Assembly: GCA_044359955.1 (NCBI GenBank)
Contig: JBIKLF010000006.1
Span: 66,844-130,843, forward strand
Reading direction: 5' to 3'
Origin: JACTMZ01 sp044359955
GTDB taxonomy: Bacteria; Verrucomicrobiota; Verrucomicrobiia; Chthoniobacterales; JACTMZ01
DNA length: 64,000 bases
Below, piece after piece: positions 7,471 to 16,073 of the stretch. Position 1 is the stretch's first letter. Every line of letters starts with the position of its first letter. The notes beneath the pieces were generated by a model. The model had not been told where the DNA came from. It searched no databases and worked only from the letters and a program-made list of their open reading frames with translations. The position numbers and the translations under genes are program-made.

Positions 7471-7832
7471 AGGACCTCCGGGGCGAGGGAAACGATCTTC
7501 ATGAAATTCTTTTCGCGCAATTCGCGGGCCACGGGGCCGAAGATGCGGGTGCCGCGCGGGTTGAGATCTTTGTCGATGATGACGATGGCGTTGGTGTCGA
7601 AGCGCAGCGCGGAGCCGTCGGGCCGCTTGAGCGGCTGGCGGGTGCGGACGATGACGGCGCGGACGACTTCGCCCTTTTTCACGGTGCCGCCGGGGGAGGC
7701 TTCTTTCACGTTGGCCGTGATGACATCGCCGACGCGGGCGAAGGCGGATTTTTTGCCGATGACACCGATCATGGTGGCCATGCGGGCGCCGGTGTTGTCG
7801 GCGACGTCGAGACGGGAGCGGAGCTGGATCAT
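7467..7832 (-). CDS. rplN: 50S ribosomal protein L14
   Basis: Large-subunit protein at the inter-subunit face, part of bridge B8. It is 121 aa, the normal size, starting MIQLRSRLDVADNTGARM and ending FMKIVSLAPEVL. The family signature around ANVKEASPGGTVKKGEVVRA and DLNPRGTRIFGPVARELR is intact. It lies 7 nt after rpsQ. Confidence 0.97.
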   Translation of the reverse strand: MIQLRSRLDVADNTGARMATMIGVIGKKSAFARVGDVITANVKEASPGGTVKKGEVVRAVIVRTRQPLKRPDGSALRFDTNAIVIIDKDLNPRGTRIFGPVARELREKNFMKIVSLAPEVL

Positions 7833-7839
7833 GGCGTGC

Positions 7840-8121
7840 TTAGTGTTTGAGGACTTCGACGAGGCGCCAGCGCTTGGTTTTGCTCAGCGGGCGGGTTTCC
7901 GTGATGCGGACTTTGTCGCCGGTCTTGGCTTCGTTCTTCTCGTCGTGGGCGTGGAATTTGGCGGTCTGTTTGACGATCTTGCCGAAGCGCGGGTGCGGCA
8001 CGCGGCTGACCGTGCGGACGACAACGGTTTTGTCCATTTTGTCCGAGACGACCTCGCCGACGAGGGACTTGCGGATCCCGCGCGCGGTGGCGGGGGCGGT
8101 GGTGGTGGCGGTGTCGCTCAT
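7840..8121 (-). CDS. rpsQ: 30S ribosomal protein S17
   Basis: Primary 16S rRNA-binding OB-fold protein. It is 93 aa with the core RKSLVGEVVSDKMDKTVVVR, HPRFGKIVKQTAKFHAHDE and GDKVRITETRPLSKTKRWRL. A short Thr/Ala-rich N-terminus precedes it. Its start overlaps the rpmC stop by 4 nt. Confidence 0.97.
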   Translation of the reverse strand: MSDTATTTAPATARGIRKSLVGEVVSDKMDKTVVVRTVSRVPHPRFGKIVKQTAKFHAHDEKNEAKTGDKVRITETRPLSKTKRWRLVEVLKH

Positions 8122-8324
8122 GATTTGACTGCTCCTGCTTTGATTTTCTGCGAGAGGAAGGTTTCCACCCGCGCGGCCTCGCGGCGCAGGATGCGGATGA
8201 GGGACGGCTTCTCGAGCTGTCCGCTCTGCTGCTGCAGACGGAGGTTGAAAATTTCGTGGCGCAGCTCGCGTTTGCGGCCGCGGAGTTCATCCACGCTGAG
8301 TTCGGCGATTTCCTTGGTCTTCAT
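8118..8324 (-). CDS. rpmC: 50S ribosomal protein L29
   Basis: Small helical protein at the peptide exit tunnel, part of the docking site for trigger factor and SRP. It is 68 aa: MKTKEIAELSVDELRGRKRE, the conserved NLRLQQQSGQLEKPSLIRIL, and a final basic helix. It lies between rplP (4-nt gap) and rpsQ (4-nt overlap), the standard order. Confidence 0.96.
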   Translation of the reverse strand: MKTKEIAELSVDELRGRKRELRHEIFNLRLQQQSGQLEKPSLIRILRREAARVETFLSQKIKAGAVKS

Positions 8325-8328
8325 GGCG

Positions 8329-8748
8329 TCAGGCGGCGTGGTGGCGGGTGATGAATTTGGTGCGGATCGGCAGCTTGTTGGCCGCGAGGCGCAGGGACTC
8401 GCGGGCCACGCTCTCGGGCACGCCGTCCAATTCGAAAAGGATATTGCCCGGGCGCACGACGGCCACCCAATATTCGGGGGCGCCTTTGCCTTTGCCCATC
8501 CGGGTTTCCGGCGGGCGGGCGGTCACGGATTTATCCGGGAAAATACGGATCCACAATTTGCCTTTGCGCTTCATGTTGCGGGTGAGGGCGACACGGGCGG
8601 CTTCGATCTGCACGTTGGTGATCCAGGCGCGTTCGAGGGTCTGCAGACCGAACTCGCCGAAGTCGATGTTGGTGTTGCGCGAAGCGGTTCCCTTGCGGCT
8701 TCCCCGCTGGGATTTCCGGAACTTTACGCGTTTGGGCATCAAGGGCAT
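8329..8748 (-). CDS. rplP: 50S ribosomal protein L16
   Basis: Late-assembling protein that positions A-site tRNA at the peptidyl transferase centre. It is 139 aa, the canonical size. It begins MPLMPKRVKFRKSQRGSRKG and contains RITNVQIEAARVA-like sequence (AWITNVQIEAARVALTRNMK), WIRIFPDKSVTARPPETRMG and KGAPEYWVAVVRPG. It lies 20 nt after rpsC. Confidence 0.97.
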   Translation of the reverse strand: MPLMPKRVKFRKSQRGSRKGTASRNTNIDFGEFGLQTLERAWITNVQIEAARVALTRNMKRKGKLWIRIFPDKSVTARPPETRMGKGKGAPEYWVAVVRPGNILFELDGVPESVARESLRLAANKLPIRTKFITRHHAA

Positions 8749-8768
8749 GGCAAAATCTCCTTAAAAAA

Positions 8769-9482
8769 TCATTCAGCCACCGCGGTCGCGGCCACTTCGG
8801 GCGACGGGGCGGACGGGGCGGCGGGTTTGTCCTCGCGCACCGAAACTTTCGGGGCGGCTTCCTCGCCTTTGCAAATCCAGCATTTGATGCCGACGATGCC
8901 GGCCGTGGTGCGGGCTTCGGCAAAGCCGTAATCGATCGGTGCGCGCATGGTGTGGAGCGGCACTTTGCCTTCGCGATACTGTTCGGTCCGGGCAATTTCC
9001 GAACCGCCGAGGCGGCCGGAACAACGGATCTTGATGCCGAGCGCGTTTTGCTCCATGGCGATTTGCACCGCTTTCTTCATGGCGCGGCGGAAACCGATAC
9101 GGCGCTCGAGTTGTCCGGCCACGCTTTCGGCGACCAGTTGCGCTTCGGTCTCGGGCGAGCGGATTTCCTGGATGTCGATCTTGACCTGTTTGTCACCGCT
9201 GAGGGCGGAGACTTCTTTGGTCATGTTCTCGATTTCGGAGCCTTTGCGGCCGATGACGAGGCCCGGGCGGGCGGTGAAAATGGTGACGCGCAGGCTGTTC
9301 CAGGCCCGCTCGATGACGATCTTGGAGACGGCGGCCTGGCGGAGTTTGCCTTTGAGGAATTCGCGGATCTTGAGATCGGAGTGCAGGTGGTCGGCGAACT
9401 CGCGGCGCGGGGCATACCACTTCGAGCCCCAGTCACGGGTGAGGGGGAGGCGGAAGCCGATCGGATGAACTTTTTGTCCCAT
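8769..9482 (-). CDS. rpsC: 30S ribosomal protein S3
   Basis: mRNA entry-channel protein with helicase function together with S4 and S5. It is 237 aa, starting MGQKVHPIGFRLPLTRDWGS. The KH domain (VTIFTARPGLVIGRKGSEIE) and the C-terminal domain (GIKIRCSGRLGGSEIARTEQ) are clear. After the core there is a short Ala/Pro/Val-rich tail of about 25 residues. It follows rplV by 4 nt. Confidence 0.97.
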   Translation of the reverse strand: MGQKVHPIGFRLPLTRDWGSKWYAPRREFADHLHSDLKIREFLKGKLRQAAVSKIVIERAWNSLRVTIFTARPGLVIGRKGSEIENMTKEVSALSGDKQVKIDIQEIRSPETEAQLVAESVAGQLERRIGFRRAMKKAVQIAMEQNALGIKIRCSGRLGGSEIARTEQYREGKVPLHTMRAPIDYGFAEARTTAGIVGIKCWICKGEEAAPKVSVREDKPAAPSAPSPEVAATAVAE

Positions 9483-9486
9483 GGTA

Positions 9487-9963
9487 TTATTCGGCTTTCT
9501 CCGCGGCCGGCGCGGCGGCCTCGACGGCCGGTTTGGTCTCTTTCTGCACCGCGGCTTTTTTCTGCGCGGCGGGTTTTTTGGAATTGGTTTTTTTCTTGGC
9601 CGCTCTCCTCGTCTCGCGGGTTTCGATGACGATTTCGTCGGTCAGGATGATGCGGATGTGGCTGGTGCGTTTGCGGATCGGGCCGGCGCTGCCGCGGGCT
9701 TTCGGGATGGAACGCTGGAAGGTCGGCCCCTCGCCGACCACGGCTTCGCGGATGACAAGGGCTTCGACGCGTGCTTGGTGGTTGTTTTCCGCGTTGGCCA
9801 TGGCGCTCTTCAGCGTCTTGGCCACGAGGCCGGCGGCCTTCTTGGGGGTGAAGGCCAGCAGATCAAGGGCCTTCTGCACGGGCAGACCCTGGATCTCGCG
9901 CGTCACCTCGCGCGCCTTGAAGGGCGAAATGCGGGCGAATCGATAAATCGACTTGGTTTCCAT
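9487..9963 (-). CDS. rplV: 50S ribosomal protein L22 with C-terminal extension
   Basis: Large-subunit protein whose long hairpin lines the peptide exit tunnel and forms part of the macrolide-sensitive constriction. It is 158 aa; the usual length is about 110-115. The core (YRFARISPFKAREVTREIQG to the hairpin SIPKARGSAGPIRKRTSHIR) is intact and followed by a tail of about 40 residues rich in Lys, Ala, Pro and Glu. It lies 30 nt downstream of the unrelated coiled-coil gene that separates it from rpsS. Confidence 0.96.
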   Translation of the reverse strand: METKSIYRFARISPFKAREVTREIQGLPVQKALDLLAFTPKKAAGLVAKTLKSAMANAENNHQARVEALVIREAVVGEGPTFQRSIPKARGSAGPIRKRTSHIRIILTDEIVIETRETRRAAKKKTNSKKPAAQKKAAVQKETKPAVEAAAPAAEKAE

Positions 9964-9993
9964 ATTGTTAAAATTGTTTCTAAAAGTTGTTTG

Positions 9994-10875
9994 CTAACGG
10001 CGGGCGTCCACCCGGAGGCGGTCACCCGTTTTGATCGAGTCCTCTTCGGACACGAGATTCTGGATGACGGCACCACTGATGCGGTCGCGCACATCGATGA
10101 CGCGGACGTCGCCGACGCGGCGGTTGTCACGCCACACTTGGAAAGGCATTCCGACCTTCACCCCTGCGTTGCGTCCGATGTTGGCCACCACGAGAGCGAA
10201 CTCGGGTTTGACCTCCACGACGGAGGCATCGGTCAGGGACGGTCCCGCGGCCTGCGCTTCGAGGTCGTCGGCCCCGCCGACCCCCAGCATACGGTCGGCG
10301 GCGCGGAGTTCCATCTCGAGCGAGGCGCGGGCTTCGGCCTGCGCGGTGCGGGCCCGGGTCATGGCGTCGAGCAGCGCTTTCGCTTCGGCTTGCGCGGCGG
10401 AGTTCGAGGCATCGGCCGCTTTCGTTTGCATTTCTTTCTCGAAAGCGGCGCGCTCCTCGTTGTCCGTGGATTCCACGGTTTTGAGGAAAATTTGCACTCC
10501 CTCGGCAAGGGCGAGCAGGCGCTCGATGAGCAGGGCGTTTTCCTTTTGCTGGCGGGTGAGTTCGTTGACGGTGGAAAGGAGGCGTTCCCCGATTTCCCCG
10601 CCGCTGTCACCACCGGGCCCGAGCGCGTCGAATTTGGCCTGCAAATCCTCGGCTTGGCGCTTGAAGACCTCACCCTCGCTGTTGGCGAGAGCCAGGCTTT
10701 CGGTGAGACTGCGGATGGACTCCCGCGCGAGCAAAAGTTGCTCGTTGAGGCGCGCCACTTTTGCGGCGTCCCCAGAATCTCGGTCTGTCAAAGAGCTGCG
10801 GCTTTGTGCGGAGCTGTTCCCGGCGAGGGTGATCAAAAGACACCCGGCCAGGACCAGCCTGCCGAACGAGGCCAC
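9994..10875 (-). CDS. Exported coiled-coil protein of unknown function, inserted between rpsS and rplV
   Basis: A 293-aa protein that I cannot assign to a ribosomal or other named family. It starts at GTG, 2 nt after the rpsS stop. The first ~24 residues look like a Sec signal (MASFGRLVLAGCLLITLAG, then NSSAQ). LVLAGC is also compatible with a lipobox at Cys12, so it is either periplasmic or a lipoprotein. Residues about 35-190 are strongly helical with heptad character (Ala, Glu, Leu, Lys and Gln). The last ~75 residues are a beta-rich module (VEVKPEFALVVANIGRN, then GVKVGMPFQVWRDNRRVGDV, GDRLRV) resembling C-terminal domains of cell-envelope proteins. Its location gives it the transcription level of ribosomal genes. 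The placement between S19 and L22, which normally are adjacent, is unusual. Confidence 0.85.
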   Translation of the reverse strand: MASFGRLVLAGCLLITLAGNSSAQSRSSLTDRDSGDAAKVARLNEQLLLARESIRSLTESLALANSEGEVFKRQAEDLQAKFDALGPGGDSGGEIGERLLSTVNELTRQQKENALLIERLLALAEGVQIFLKTVESTDNEERAAFEKEMQTKAADASNSAAQAEAKALLDAMTRARTAQAEARASLEMELRAADRMLGVGGADDLEAQAAGPSLTDASVVEVKPEFALVVANIGRNAGVKVGMPFQVWRDNRRVGDVRVIDVRDRISGAVIQNLVSEEDSIKTGDRLRVDARR

Positions 10876-10877
10876 GT

Positions 10878-11156
10878 TTATTTCGTCACTTTCGCCGTAT
10901 GCGATCCGTGTTTCTTGAAGATACGCGTAGGCGAGAACTCGCCGAGCTTGTGCCCGACCATGTTCTCCGTGACGAAAACTGAATTGAAAATTTTCCCGTT
11001 GTGCACGAGGAAGGTGTGCCCGACGAAATCCGGGGTGATCATCGAACGGCGCGACCAGGTTTTGATCGGTTTCTTCGGTCCGCCTTCATTGATGCGGTCG
11101 ATTTTTACGAGCAGGTGGGCCTCGACGAACGGGCCTTTTTTGAGCGATCTACCCAT
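10878..11156 (-). CDS. rpsS: 30S ribosomal protein S19
   Basis: Small-subunit head protein that forms a complex with S13. It is 92 aa, the normal size. It starts MGRSLKKGPFVEAHLLVKID and has the signature region GHTFLVHNGKIFNSVFVTENMVGHKLGEF in broken form (VHNGK, VTENMVGHKLGEFSPTR). It lies 3 nt after rplB. Confidence 0.97.
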   Translation of the reverse strand: MGRSLKKGPFVEAHLLVKIDRINEGGPKKPIKTWSRRSMITPDFVGHTFLVHNGKIFNSVFVTENMVGHKLGEFSPTRIFKKHGSHTAKVTK

Positions 11157-11159
11157 GGC

Positions 11160-12008
11160 TTAATTCTTTTTCTTGCTCTTGCGGCGCTCGATAATGAAGC
11201 GGTCCGAAGGTTTGTGTTTCTTGCGGGTTTTGAATCCTTTGCTCAGCTGACCCCACGGGCTGACCGGATGCTGGCGTCCGCCGCCGCCTTTCGATTTGCC
11301 GTTGCCGCCGCCCATCGGGTGGTCGATCGGGTTCATGGCCATGCCGCGCACGGTCGGACGGATGCCGAGCCAGCGGGAACGCCCGGCTTTGCCGCTCGAG
11401 ACGTTCATGTGCTCGGAGTTGCCGACTTGACCCATCGTGGCGTGGCACTTGCCGTTGAGTTTGCGGATTTCGCCGGAAGGCATTTTGACCAGGGCGTAGC
11501 CGGCTTCGAAGTTATTCAGCACGGCCTGCTGGCCGGCGCTGCGCGCCACCTGGCCGCCTCGGCCGGGCATGAGTTCAATATTGTGGATGGCCGAGCCGGG
11601 CGGGATGCGCTCGAGGGGCAGCGAATTGCCCACTTCGGGTGCGGCTTCGGGGCCGGAGGAGATTTTCATCCCGACTTTCAAGCCGTCGGGCGCGAGAATG
11701 TAGGTCTTCTCGCCGTCGGCGTATTGCAGGAGGGCGAGCCGCGCCGTGCGGTTCGGGTCGTACTCGATGGCAATGACATCGGCGATCATCCCGTGTTTGC
11801 GGCGTTTGAAATCGACGAGGCGCAGCTTGCGTTTGTGTCCGCCGCCAATGTGACGGCAGGTCAGACGGCCTTGGTTGTTGCGGCCGCCGGTGCGCTTGCG
11901 GGTGGTGACGAGGCTCTTCTCCGGCTTCTTCTTGGTGATCTCCTCGAAGGACGGGAGAGCCTTGAAGCGCGCGGAGGGCGTGAGCGGACGGAAAGTTTTG
12001 AGTGCCAT
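11160..12008 (-). CDS. rplB: 50S ribosomal protein L2
   Basis: Large-subunit protein essential for subunit association and peptidyl transferase activity. The start MALKTFRPLTPSARFKAL gives 282 aa, close to the usual 273-277. Conserved landmarks are RNNQGRLTCRHIGGGHKRKL, IEYDPNRTARLALL, the Gly-rich C-terminus MNPIDHPMGGGNGKSKGGGG (including the conserved His), and the basic tail. It lies 14 nt after rplW. Confidence 0.97.
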   Translation of the reverse strand: MALKTFRPLTPSARFKALPSFEEITKKKPEKSLVTTRKRTGGRNNQGRLTCRHIGGGHKRKLRLVDFKRRKHGMIADVIAIEYDPNRTARLALLQYADGEKTYILAPDGLKVGMKISSGPEAAPEVGNSLPLERIPPGSAIHNIELMPGRGGQVARSAGQQAVLNNFEAGYALVKMPSGEIRKLNGKCHATMGQVGNSEHMNVSSGKAGRSRWLGIRPTVRGMAMNPIDHPMGGGNGKSKGGGGRQHPVSPWGQLSKGFKTRKKHKPSDRFIIERRKSKKKN

Positions 12009-12022
12009 GGCGTGGGTTGCGG

Positions 12023-12307
12023 TTAGACGAGGTCGAGTTTTTCGCCCTCTTTGAGCGTGACGATCGCTTTCTTCCAATGGGGACGGCGTCCGAAGTCCGC
12101 ACGACGTTCGCGCTTCTTCTTGCCGGCGTAGTTGGCGGTATTGACCGAAACGACCTTCTTCTGGAAGAGGCTCTCGATAGCCGCCTTGATCTCGAGCTTG
12201 TTCGCGGCGGGATTGACCTCGAAGACGTATTTGTTCGATTTGTCCGTGAGGAGAGTGGACTTCTCGGTCAGGCGGACCCTGCGGATGATGTCAAAGGGCT
12301 CTTTCAT
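12023..12307 (-). CDS. rplW: 50S ribosomal protein L23
   Basis: Tunnel-exit protein and docking point for trigger factor and SRP. It is 94 aa with VRLTEKSTLLTDKSNKYVFE, NKLEIKAAIESLFQKKVVSV and a basic loop. Its start overlaps the end of rplD by 4 nt, as commonly found. Confidence 0.96.
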   Translation of the reverse strand: MKEPFDIIRRVRLTEKSTLLTDKSNKYVFEVNPAANKLEIKAAIESLFQKKVVSVNTANYAGKKKRERRADFGRRPHWKKAIVTLKEGEKLDLV

Positions 12308-12918
12308 GCTGCCGTCCTTTCGGAAATTTTGGCGAGGGCATCGCCGGTCAGGAGAATTTTGTCATAGCGGAGCAGATGCTCGGTGTTGACGTCCGATGAG
12401 CTGATCAGGAGGACATTCCCCACGTTGCGCGCGGCGCGGAAAGTGGTTTCCTCGAAGGCGGGTGAGACGAGGAGGACATTGCGGGCGTCCTGCGCATTGC
12501 TCTTCACGTAAGCGAGGAACTTGGCGGTCTTGCCGTCCGGAATGGCCGGGGCGTCAACCAGAAGGACATCGCCGGCCAGAATGCGGGCGCTGAGCGCTTT
12601 GCGCAGGGCCAGTTTGCGCACCGACTTCGGCGTCTTCTTCGAATAGTCGCGGGGCTTGGGTCCGAAGACCACGCCGCCGCCCCGCCAGATCGGCGAGGAT
12701 TTGTAGCCGGCACGGGCGCGGCCCGTGCCTTTTTGGCGCCAGGGTTTGGCCCCGGAAAGATTCACTTCGGCTTTGGTCTTGGTGTTGGCCGAGCCGGTGC
12801 GGCGGTTGGCGCGCAGGGCGGTGACCACGTCGTGGACGGCCTGCGTGCCTTTGCCATTTTCGATGATGACAATGTTCGCCTTTTTGGCGTCGTCGGCGGT
12901 GAGAACTTTGGCGCTCAT
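12304..12918 (-). CDS. rplD: 50S ribosomal protein L4
   Basis: Large-subunit protein with an extended loop lining the exit tunnel; in E. coli it represses the S10 operon. It is 204 aa, the usual size. The loop region (GAKPWRQKGTGRARAGYKSS, then PIWRGGGVVFGPKPRDYSKK) is well conserved. It lies 3 nt after rplC and overlaps rplW by 4 nt. Confidence 0.97.
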   Translation of the reverse strand: MSAKVLTADDAKKANIVIIENGKGTQAVHDVVTALRANRRTGSANTKTKAEVNLSGAKPWRQKGTGRARAGYKSSPIWRGGGVVFGPKPRDYSKKTPKSVRKLALRKALSARILAGDVLLVDAPAIPDGKTAKFLAYVKSNAQDARNVLLVSPAFEETTFRAARNVGNVLLISSSDVNTEHLLRYDKILLTGDALAKISERTAA

Positions 12919-12921
12919 GAG

Positions 12922-13557
12922 TTACTTCTTTTGGGCGGTTTTCTTGATCGACGGGCGGACGACCACATAGGTGCCTTTGGCGCCCGGGACCGCACCGCTG
13001 ACGAGGATCACGCCGTCTTCCTCGCGGATTTGCACCACTTGCAAATTCTGCACGGTGACCCGCTCGTCGCCCATGTGGCCGGGCATACCCATGTTTTTCC
13101 AAACGCGTCCCGGGGTCGAGCGGTTGCCGATGGCGCCGGTGCGGCGGTGCATCATGGAACCGTGGCTCATCGGTTGGCCGTGGTAATTGTGCTTCTTCAT
13201 CGCACCTTGAAAACCTTTGCCTTTGGACTGGCCGATGACGTCGACGAATTGGCCAACTTCAAAAGTGCCGACGGGGACATCGGCGCCGGCTGCGGCTGCG
13301 CCATCGCGGAATTCGCGGATAAAGCGCTTCGGCGTGGCCGAGACTTTGGCGAAGTGACCGGTCTGCGCTTTGTCCACCCTCGAGGGTTTCTGGTCGTCGA
13401 AGCCGACTTGCACCGCGACATAGCCGTCCGATTCGGCGGTCTTGACCTGCAGGACTTTGTTCCCGGCGGCGGCGATGACCGTGACGGGCGTGGACACGCC
13501 CTTGTCGTCGTAGACGCGGGTCATGCCGAGTTTTTTACCGAGTAATCCGAGGCTCAT
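12922..13557 (-). CDS. rplC: 50S ribosomal protein L3
   Basis: Early assembly protein whose long loop reaches the peptidyl transferase centre. It is 211 aa, the canonical length: MSLGLLGKKLGMTRVYDDKG, the signature FQGAMKKHNYHGQPMSHGS (including a conserved Gln context for methylation), and GRVWKNMGMPGHMGDERVTV. It lies 8 nt after rpsJ. Confidence 0.97.
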   Translation of the reverse strand: MSLGLLGKKLGMTRVYDDKGVSTPVTVIAAAGNKVLQVKTAESDGYVAVQVGFDDQKPSRVDKAQTGHFAKVSATPKRFIREFRDGAAAAGADVPVGTFEVGQFVDVIGQSKGKGFQGAMKKHNYHGQPMSHGSMMHRRTGAIGNRSTPGRVWKNMGMPGHMGDERVTVQNLQVVQIREEDGVILVSGAVPGAKGTYVVVRPSIKKTAQKK

Positions 13558-13565
13558 GGTGAGAA

Positions 13566-13874
13566 CTAAATTTGAATGTTGATGTCGACGCCGGCCGGAA
13601 GGTTGAGGCGGCGGAGTTCATCCACCGTTTTGGCGGTGGGGTCGAGGATATCGAGGAGACGCTTGTGGGTGCGGCGTTCGAATTGGTCCATGGACTTTTT
13701 GTCCACGTGGGGCGAGCGGTTGACCGTCCAGCGCTCGATTTTGGTCGGGAGCGGCACGGGGCCGGCCACGGCGGAACCGCTGCGTTTGGCCGTCTCGACG
13801 ATTTCGAGGACGGAGCGGTCGAGCAGCGTGTGGTCGTATGCTTTGAGACGGATGCGTATGCGCGGGGCGGCCAT
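13566..13874 (-). CDS. rpsJ: 30S ribosomal protein S10
   Basis: Small-subunit head protein and, as NusE, a partner of NusB and NusG in transcription antitermination. It is 102 aa, the usual length: RIRIRLKAYDHTLLDRSVLE, GPVPLPTKIERWTVNRSPH and KSMDQFERRTHKRLLDI. It lies 5 nt after fusA. No tuf gene occurs between fusA and rpsJ, unlike in many bacteria. Confidence 0.97.
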   Translation of the reverse strand: MAAPRIRIRLKAYDHTLLDRSVLEIVETAKRSGSAVAGPVPLPTKIERWTVNRSPHVDKKSMDQFERRTHKRLLDILDPTAKTVDELRRLNLPAGVDINIQI

Positions 13875-13879
13875 GGTCG

Positions 13880-16051
13880 TTATTTCTTTTGGCTGTCAAT
13901 GACGGCGGCAAGGACCTGCGCCGGGACTTGTTCGAAGTGGGACGGTTCCATCGAGTAGGAAGAGCGGCCTTTGGAAAGGGAGCGGATGGCCGTGGCGTAA
14001 CCGAACATTTCGGCGAGAGGGACATCGGCACTGACGGTGCTCAGGTGGCCCTTGGTCTCGATGCCCTGAATCTTGGCGCGGCGGCGGTTGAGATCGCCCA
14101 TGATGTCGCCTTGGAATTCGTCCGGCGTGATGTTCTCCACCTTCATGATGGGCTCGAGGAGGATGGGCTTGGCCTTTTTCATCGCATCCTTGAGCGAAAA
14201 GATCGCGGCGAGCTTGAAGGCCATTTCGTTCGAATCCACGTCGTGGAACGAGCCGTCAACGATGTCGACATGGATGTCGATGACCGGGTAGCCGCCGACG
14301 ATGCCGTTGAGCACGCCTTCTTCGATGCCTTTGATGCAGGCCGGGATGTATTCCTTCGGGATCGTGCCGCCGACGGTTTTGTTCTCCACGGTGAGGCCTT
14401 TGCCGCGTTCGTTCGGGGCGACTTTGACGATGACGTGGCCGTATTGACCGCGCCCGCCGGACTGCTTGATCAGTTTTCCTTCGCCATCGGCGGGAGCCAG
14501 AATTGTCTCCTTGTAGGCGATCTGCGGTTTGCCGGCATTCGCGTCGACCTTGAATTCGCGCATCATGCGATCGCGGATGATTTCAAGGTGAAGCTCGCCC
14601 ATGCCCGCGATGATGGTCTGTCCCGTTTCCTCGTGGGTGAAGACGCGGAAGGTCGGGTCTTCCTCGGCGAGGCGCTGGAGGGCGATACCCATTTTTTCCT
14701 GGTCGACCTTGGTCTTCGGCTCGATGGCCATGGAAATGACCGGCTCGGGGAAAGAGGGCGGCTCGAGCAGAATCGGGTGGTCCTCGTCGCAGAGGGTGTC
14801 TCCCGTCGTGATGTTGCGGATGCCGACGATCGCGGCGATGTCACCCGAGTAACAGGTGTCGATGTCCTCGCGCTTGTCGGCTTGGATTTGGATAAGGCGG
14901 CTGATGCGCTCGCGCTTGCGGGTGCGGGGATTATAGACCGTGTCGCCCTTGGAAAGTTTGCCCGAGTAAACGCGGAAGAAAACCAGCTTGCCGACGAACG
15001 GATCACTCCAGAGCTTGAAGGCAAGGGAGGAAAAATTGGCGCTGTCGCTGGCCACCGCGTCGATCGGCGTGGCGTCATCGGGGTCTTGACCCTTGGCCGG
15101 CGGGATGTCGAGGGGGCCGGGCAGGTAATCGACCACGGCATCGACGAGGTATTGCACGCCTTTGTTTTTGAAGGCGGAGCCGCCGGCCACGGGAACGAAG
15201 CGGTTCGCGATGGTCTGGCGGCGGATGGCGGCCTTGAGGTCCTGTTTGCTGATCGGCTTTTCCTCGAGGAACATCATGCCGATTTCCTCATCGAGGTCGG
15301 TCATCTGCGTGATGAGGTCGTCGTAAGCACTTTGCGCCAGCTCTTTGTGGTCGTCCGGGATTTCGGCGACCTCGTAGGTCGAGCCCATCACGTCGTTGTC
15401 GGAGTAGAGAACAGCCTTCTGGTTGACCACGTCGATCTGGCCGCGGAGGTTGTCCTCTCGGCCGAGCGGGATGAGGATGGGCCAGACATTGGCGCCGAGT
15501 TTGACCCGCATGCTGTCGACGGCCGCGTTGAAGTCCGCGCCGGTGCGGTCCATCTTGTTGACGAAAGCGATCCGCGGGACGTTGTATTTGGTCGCTTGGC
15601 GCCAGACGGTCTCGGACTGCGGTTGCACCCCGGCCACCCCGCAGAACACGGCGATGGCGCCGTCGAGCACGCGAAGCGAGCGCTCCACCTCGGCGGTGAA
15701 GTCCACGTGGCCCGGCGTGTCGATGATGTTGACCCGCATGTTGATGCCGTCGTAGAGCTTGAAAATATCCGGCTCCACCTTCTGCAACCATGCGCAAGTG
15801 GTGGCCGCGGACGTGATGGTGATGCCGCGCTCGCGTTCCTGCTCCATCCAGTCGGTCACGGTGGTGCCCTCATGCACCTCGCCGATCTTGTGGATCATGC
15901 CGGTGTAAAAAAGGATGCGCTCGGTCAGCGTGGTTTTGCCGGCGTCGATGTGCGCACAGATGCCGATGTTGCGCGTCCGCTCGAGCGGGAAGGCACGATC
16001 GGGCGAATTCGGATTCGCGGCGGAAACGGGTGCGGTGGCGGTGGCGGACAT
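13880..16051 (-). CDS. fusA: Elongation factor G
   Basis: Ribosomal translocase GTPase that moves tRNA and mRNA after peptide bond formation. It is 723 aa. GTP-binding motifs are visible: AHIDAGKTTLTERIL (G1), DTPGHVDF (G3) and NKMDRTGADF (G4). The switch I region (EGTTVTDWMEQERERGITIT) is present, as are domain IV (SGGRGQYGHVIVKVAPNERG) and the domain V loop. It lies 22 nt after rpsG and 5 nt before rpsJ, fusing the str and S10 gene sets. Confidence 0.98.
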   Translation of the reverse strand: MSATATAPVSAANPNSPDRAFPLERTRNIGICAHIDAGKTTLTERILFYTGMIHKIGEVHEGTTVTDWMEQERERGITITSAATTCAWLQKVEPDIFKLYDGINMRVNIIDTPGHVDFTAEVERSLRVLDGAIAVFCGVAGVQPQSETVWRQATKYNVPRIAFVNKMDRTGADFNAAVDSMRVKLGANVWPILIPLGREDNLRGQIDVVNQKAVLYSDNDVMGSTYEVAEIPDDHKELAQSAYDDLITQMTDLDEEIGMMFLEEKPISKQDLKAAIRRQTIANRFVPVAGGSAFKNKGVQYLVDAVVDYLPGPLDIPPAKGQDPDDATPIDAVASDSANFSSLAFKLWSDPFVGKLVFFRVYSGKLSKGDTVYNPRTRKRERISRLIQIQADKREDIDTCYSGDIAAIVGIRNITTGDTLCDEDHPILLEPPSFPEPVISMAIEPKTKVDQEKMGIALQRLAEEDPTFRVFTHEETGQTIIAGMGELHLEIIRDRMMREFKVDANAGKPQIAYKETILAPADGEGKLIKQSGGRGQYGHVIVKVAPNERGKGLTVENKTVGGTIPKEYIPACIKGIEEGVLNGIVGGYPVIDIHVDIVDGSFHDVDSNEMAFKLAAIFSLKDAMKKAKPILLEPIMKVENITPDEFQGDIMGDLNRRRAKIQGIETKGHLSTVSADVPLAEMFGYATAIRSLSKGRSSYSMEPSHFEQVPAQVLAAVIDSQKK

Positions 16052-16073
16052 GAGAAAGAACGGTGAGGGCAGG

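Noticed and set aside
9481..11163. A 560-aa open frame on the plus strand across rplV, the coiled-coil gene and rpsS
   Set aside because: It crosses three well-supported minus-strand genes. Its composition (Gly/Arg/Phe/His-rich) is that of an antisense shadow.
13889..16066. A 725-aa open frame on the plus strand opposite fusA
   Set aside because: It is a GC-bias shadow of the minus-strand fusA gene, whose motifs are unambiguous. The opposite-strand translation has no family features.
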